From NCBI RefSeq assembly GCF_016920785.2, contig NW_024609884.1:87226069-87290068 (forward strand): a stretch of 64,000 bases of DNA, given 5' to 3'. The notes under the pieces were generated by a model that was not told where the DNA came from, made no database searches, and saw nothing but the letters and a program-made list of their open reading frames with translations. Shown here in pieces: positions 62,311 to 64,000 of the stretch; the stretch's first letter is position 1, and each line of letters begins with the position of its first letter. The position numbers and the translations under genes were made by a program. The stretch is from Ixodes scapularis. Taxonomy: Eukaryota; Arthropoda; Arachnida; Ixodida; Ixodidae.

Positions 62311-62830
62311 CTAAAAAATTATTTAATCTCTCACGTGCCACCTCCGCCTCAATAAATTTAGTGCCCTCTGTCACAAGGACGAGGATACCTGCGCTACATA
62401 AGAAGATCACAGCACATCTTCAAAATAGATTACTCGTTCTTTTATAACTAAAGCCAACAGTGGTTGTGAGGTATGATTGGGTGTACCACTGGCCTCAAAA
62501 CCGTGAGGAGAAAAACAGTCTCAAATGTTGAAAATCCGGTTGCACCTACTCTACTGCGCAAAATTCGAAATGCAGCTGTGCCTTCTGCCAAGTCGTAACT
62601 GCTTTCAGTCGTTCAACGTAAAGTAGTGCTGCAAATGCCCAATGTTACTCACAAGTGACAGTTCAAAAACATCATTCAAAAAAAGTAAATTTTATTACAA
62701 CACCAGGTTTCCGTTATTTGGTCTCTTCTAAAACCACTTGAGGGTTTGTAGGTCTCCAGCATTTCAAGCGAAGTTTTGGGCATCAAAGGATTAAGAACAA
62801 AGACATGTAGTGCTAAATTTTAAGATGTAA
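62311..62830. other. Gene-free stretch
   Basis: Possibly the 5' UTR of the L1/Tx1-like element near 62311-62400. Otherwise nothing recognised. Confidence 0.4.
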
Positions 62831-63240
62831 CCCACATATGTGCCGTATGTCCTAGTGGCTGTGAATCGCTGGAACATGCGGTTTTGTAATGCACGGGGCT
62901 TCGTCCTCCTCCCTGACGGGGTAACGAATTGGGCGGGAGCGCTGGGTTTCGCTGGCGAGAAAAACAAAAAAGGAGGTTAAAAAATTGTTGGAGAAGGCCT
63001 AGAGAAACGTAATAATACACAAAAGGGGTGGGGTATATATAGATGATTTAACGAGAGACACAATTTATAGCAAAATGTATAGCGGAGGAGTGCAAATGTT
63101 TCAAGGCTAGCCGATGCAAGCTATAGCGCCCGATACGAAGGGTGTTGCCCATATCATCCATCCATTCATTCATTTTATGATACAAGACAAAAGCTTGTTG
63201 GGTGCTCTGGTCGTCTTCACAACCCCTCGCAAGAAAAACA
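62831..63240 (+). repeat. Dispersed repeat, copy 2
   Basis: Direct-orientation partner of 50638-51070. Shared blocks occur in the same order with local gaps, e.g. ATATGTGCCGTATG, GGGTTTCGCTGGCGA, ATGATTTAACGAGA, CCTCGCAAGAAAAA. Confidence 0.78.
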
Positions 63241-63634
63241 AATTGGGAGCCATTCCACTCTGTGAAGGCGGAAGACCAACGAAGCTGTTTAGCACACGAC
63301 ACAGACATTACATAACATTTTGAACAAAAGAACACATTTATTGTCTTGGTCGGTGGTCATCGTGACGAAAGGTACGCACACACACTTGCCGCACGTCGCC
63401 GCCGCTGACATTCTCGTTGCCGTTCCCGTTGTTGCTCTTCGCAGGCGCGTTGCTCTTCGGGAGTCCGGGCCATACGCGGCCACCCCATTACGACAAGAGA
63501 AGTGAAATTGAAAATAGAAAATGGCACTTTGTCTTTTTGTTTTTTACAGCGGAGCTGTTAAGGGCAAGTTTCCCCACGATCGTGTCCGCCAGCAAATAAA
63601 TGTCGACACAACACTCCGGACAGCCTATTGAAAA

Positions 63635-63905
63635 AACCAGCACAAGCTGGTCCCAGCATCCCAGCTTCATGCTGCGTTATTGCTCCTGCATGCCCAGCTT
63701 GCCGTGCTGGTCCCAGCACAAGCTGGTCCCAGCATCCCAGCTTCAAGCTGGTCCCACCATCCCAGCTTCATGCTGGTCCCAGCATCCCAGCTTCATGCTG
63801 GGTTATTGCTCCAGCATGCCCAGCTTGCCGTGCTGGTCGAGCTGGTTGGATGCTGGGTCGTGCTGGGTGAATGCCGGGCAAATGCTGAGTCATGCTGGTT
63901 AGGCT
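63635..63905. repeat. CCAGC/GCTGG-word minisatellite
   Basis: CCAGCTT, AAGCTGG, CCAGCA and TGCTGG words fill 270 bp in both orientations. A 62-bp segment starting CCCAGCATCCCAGCTTCATG at 63652 is repeated at 63778 (period 126). Open frames across it are low-complexity artefacts. Architecture parallels the CCAATGTTGG, GTATAC and TACACCC families. Confidence 0.85.
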
Positions 63906-64000
63906 GGTGTACTTCCCCACCATTTTACCCATTTTAAATGAATACACAAGATTAACAAGCCAAACGCTTCAAAAAAACCAGCTCGGCATCTAATTTATTA

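Noticed and set aside
63600..63937. 80-100-codon Ser/Pro/Cys-rich frames
   Set aside because: All three frames are open because of the CCAGC/GCTGG repeats; there is no evidence of a protein.

Overview
This 64-kb window looks like repeat-dense, AT-leaning nuclear DNA of an arthropod, most likely a hard tick. That assignment rests on the mix of I-like, L1/Tx1-like and CR1-like non-LTR retrotransposons, an ant/tick-type mariner, hAT-like elements and many MITEs. It is an inference, because no host marker gene is present. I found no convincing host protein-coding gene, rRNA, complete tRNA or CRISPR array. Most open frames here are read-throughs of microsatellites, minisatellites or dead transposons.

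Layout. 1-5 kb: a Penelope-type hammerhead-ribozyme-like motif beside a long hairpin, an (AT)n tract, a 5'-truncated I-like LINE tail, and a 1.34-kb hAT-like non-autonomous element. 5-17 kb: mostly featureless, with hAT ends, one 160-bp MITE, an RT fragment, a tRNA-like fragment, a CCAAT/GC-box-rich patch with a perfect hairpin, and an old hAT-like element. 17-19 kb: a repeat built of palindromic GTATAC words, then a 1.5-kb large inverted repeat. 21.35-26.76 kb: the best-preserved gene-bearing unit, a full-length I-like LINE on the minus strand with a 12-13-bp target-site duplication, an intact ORF1, and an ORF2 broken by a single stop codon. 27-28 kb: a long-TIR element and a second GTATAC-word element. 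30.4-34.6 kb: a probable 4.2-kb unit bounded by a 15-bp inverted repeat, with arrays of CCAATGTTGG-type words near both ends and several MITEs inside. 37-39.6 kb: a LINE tail, a TACACCC-word repeat and two foldback elements. 41-46 kb: a putative DNA transposon, then a mariner whose left terminus was split by a hAT-like insertion. 46-56 kb: mostly unassigned, with AT tracts, a perfect foldback carrying a tRNA-like T-arm, and a CR1-like relic. 56.4-62.3 kb: a heavily decayed L1/Tx1-like LINE, itself invaded by a MITE, a hAT-like fragment and another LINE tail. 63.6-63.9 kb: a CCAGC/GCTGG-word minisatellite.

The elements form a stratigraphy. The I-like LINE (perfect duplication, one stop) is the youngest large insertion. 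The mariner has lost two of three catalytic aspartates and has frameshifts and stops, but its termini still show that a hAT element landed in it. The L1/Tx1-like and CR1-like copies are oldest. The least explained signal is the repeated appearance of unrelated repeat families that share one architecture: short palindromic or inverted words repeated many times in both orientations next to inverted termini.
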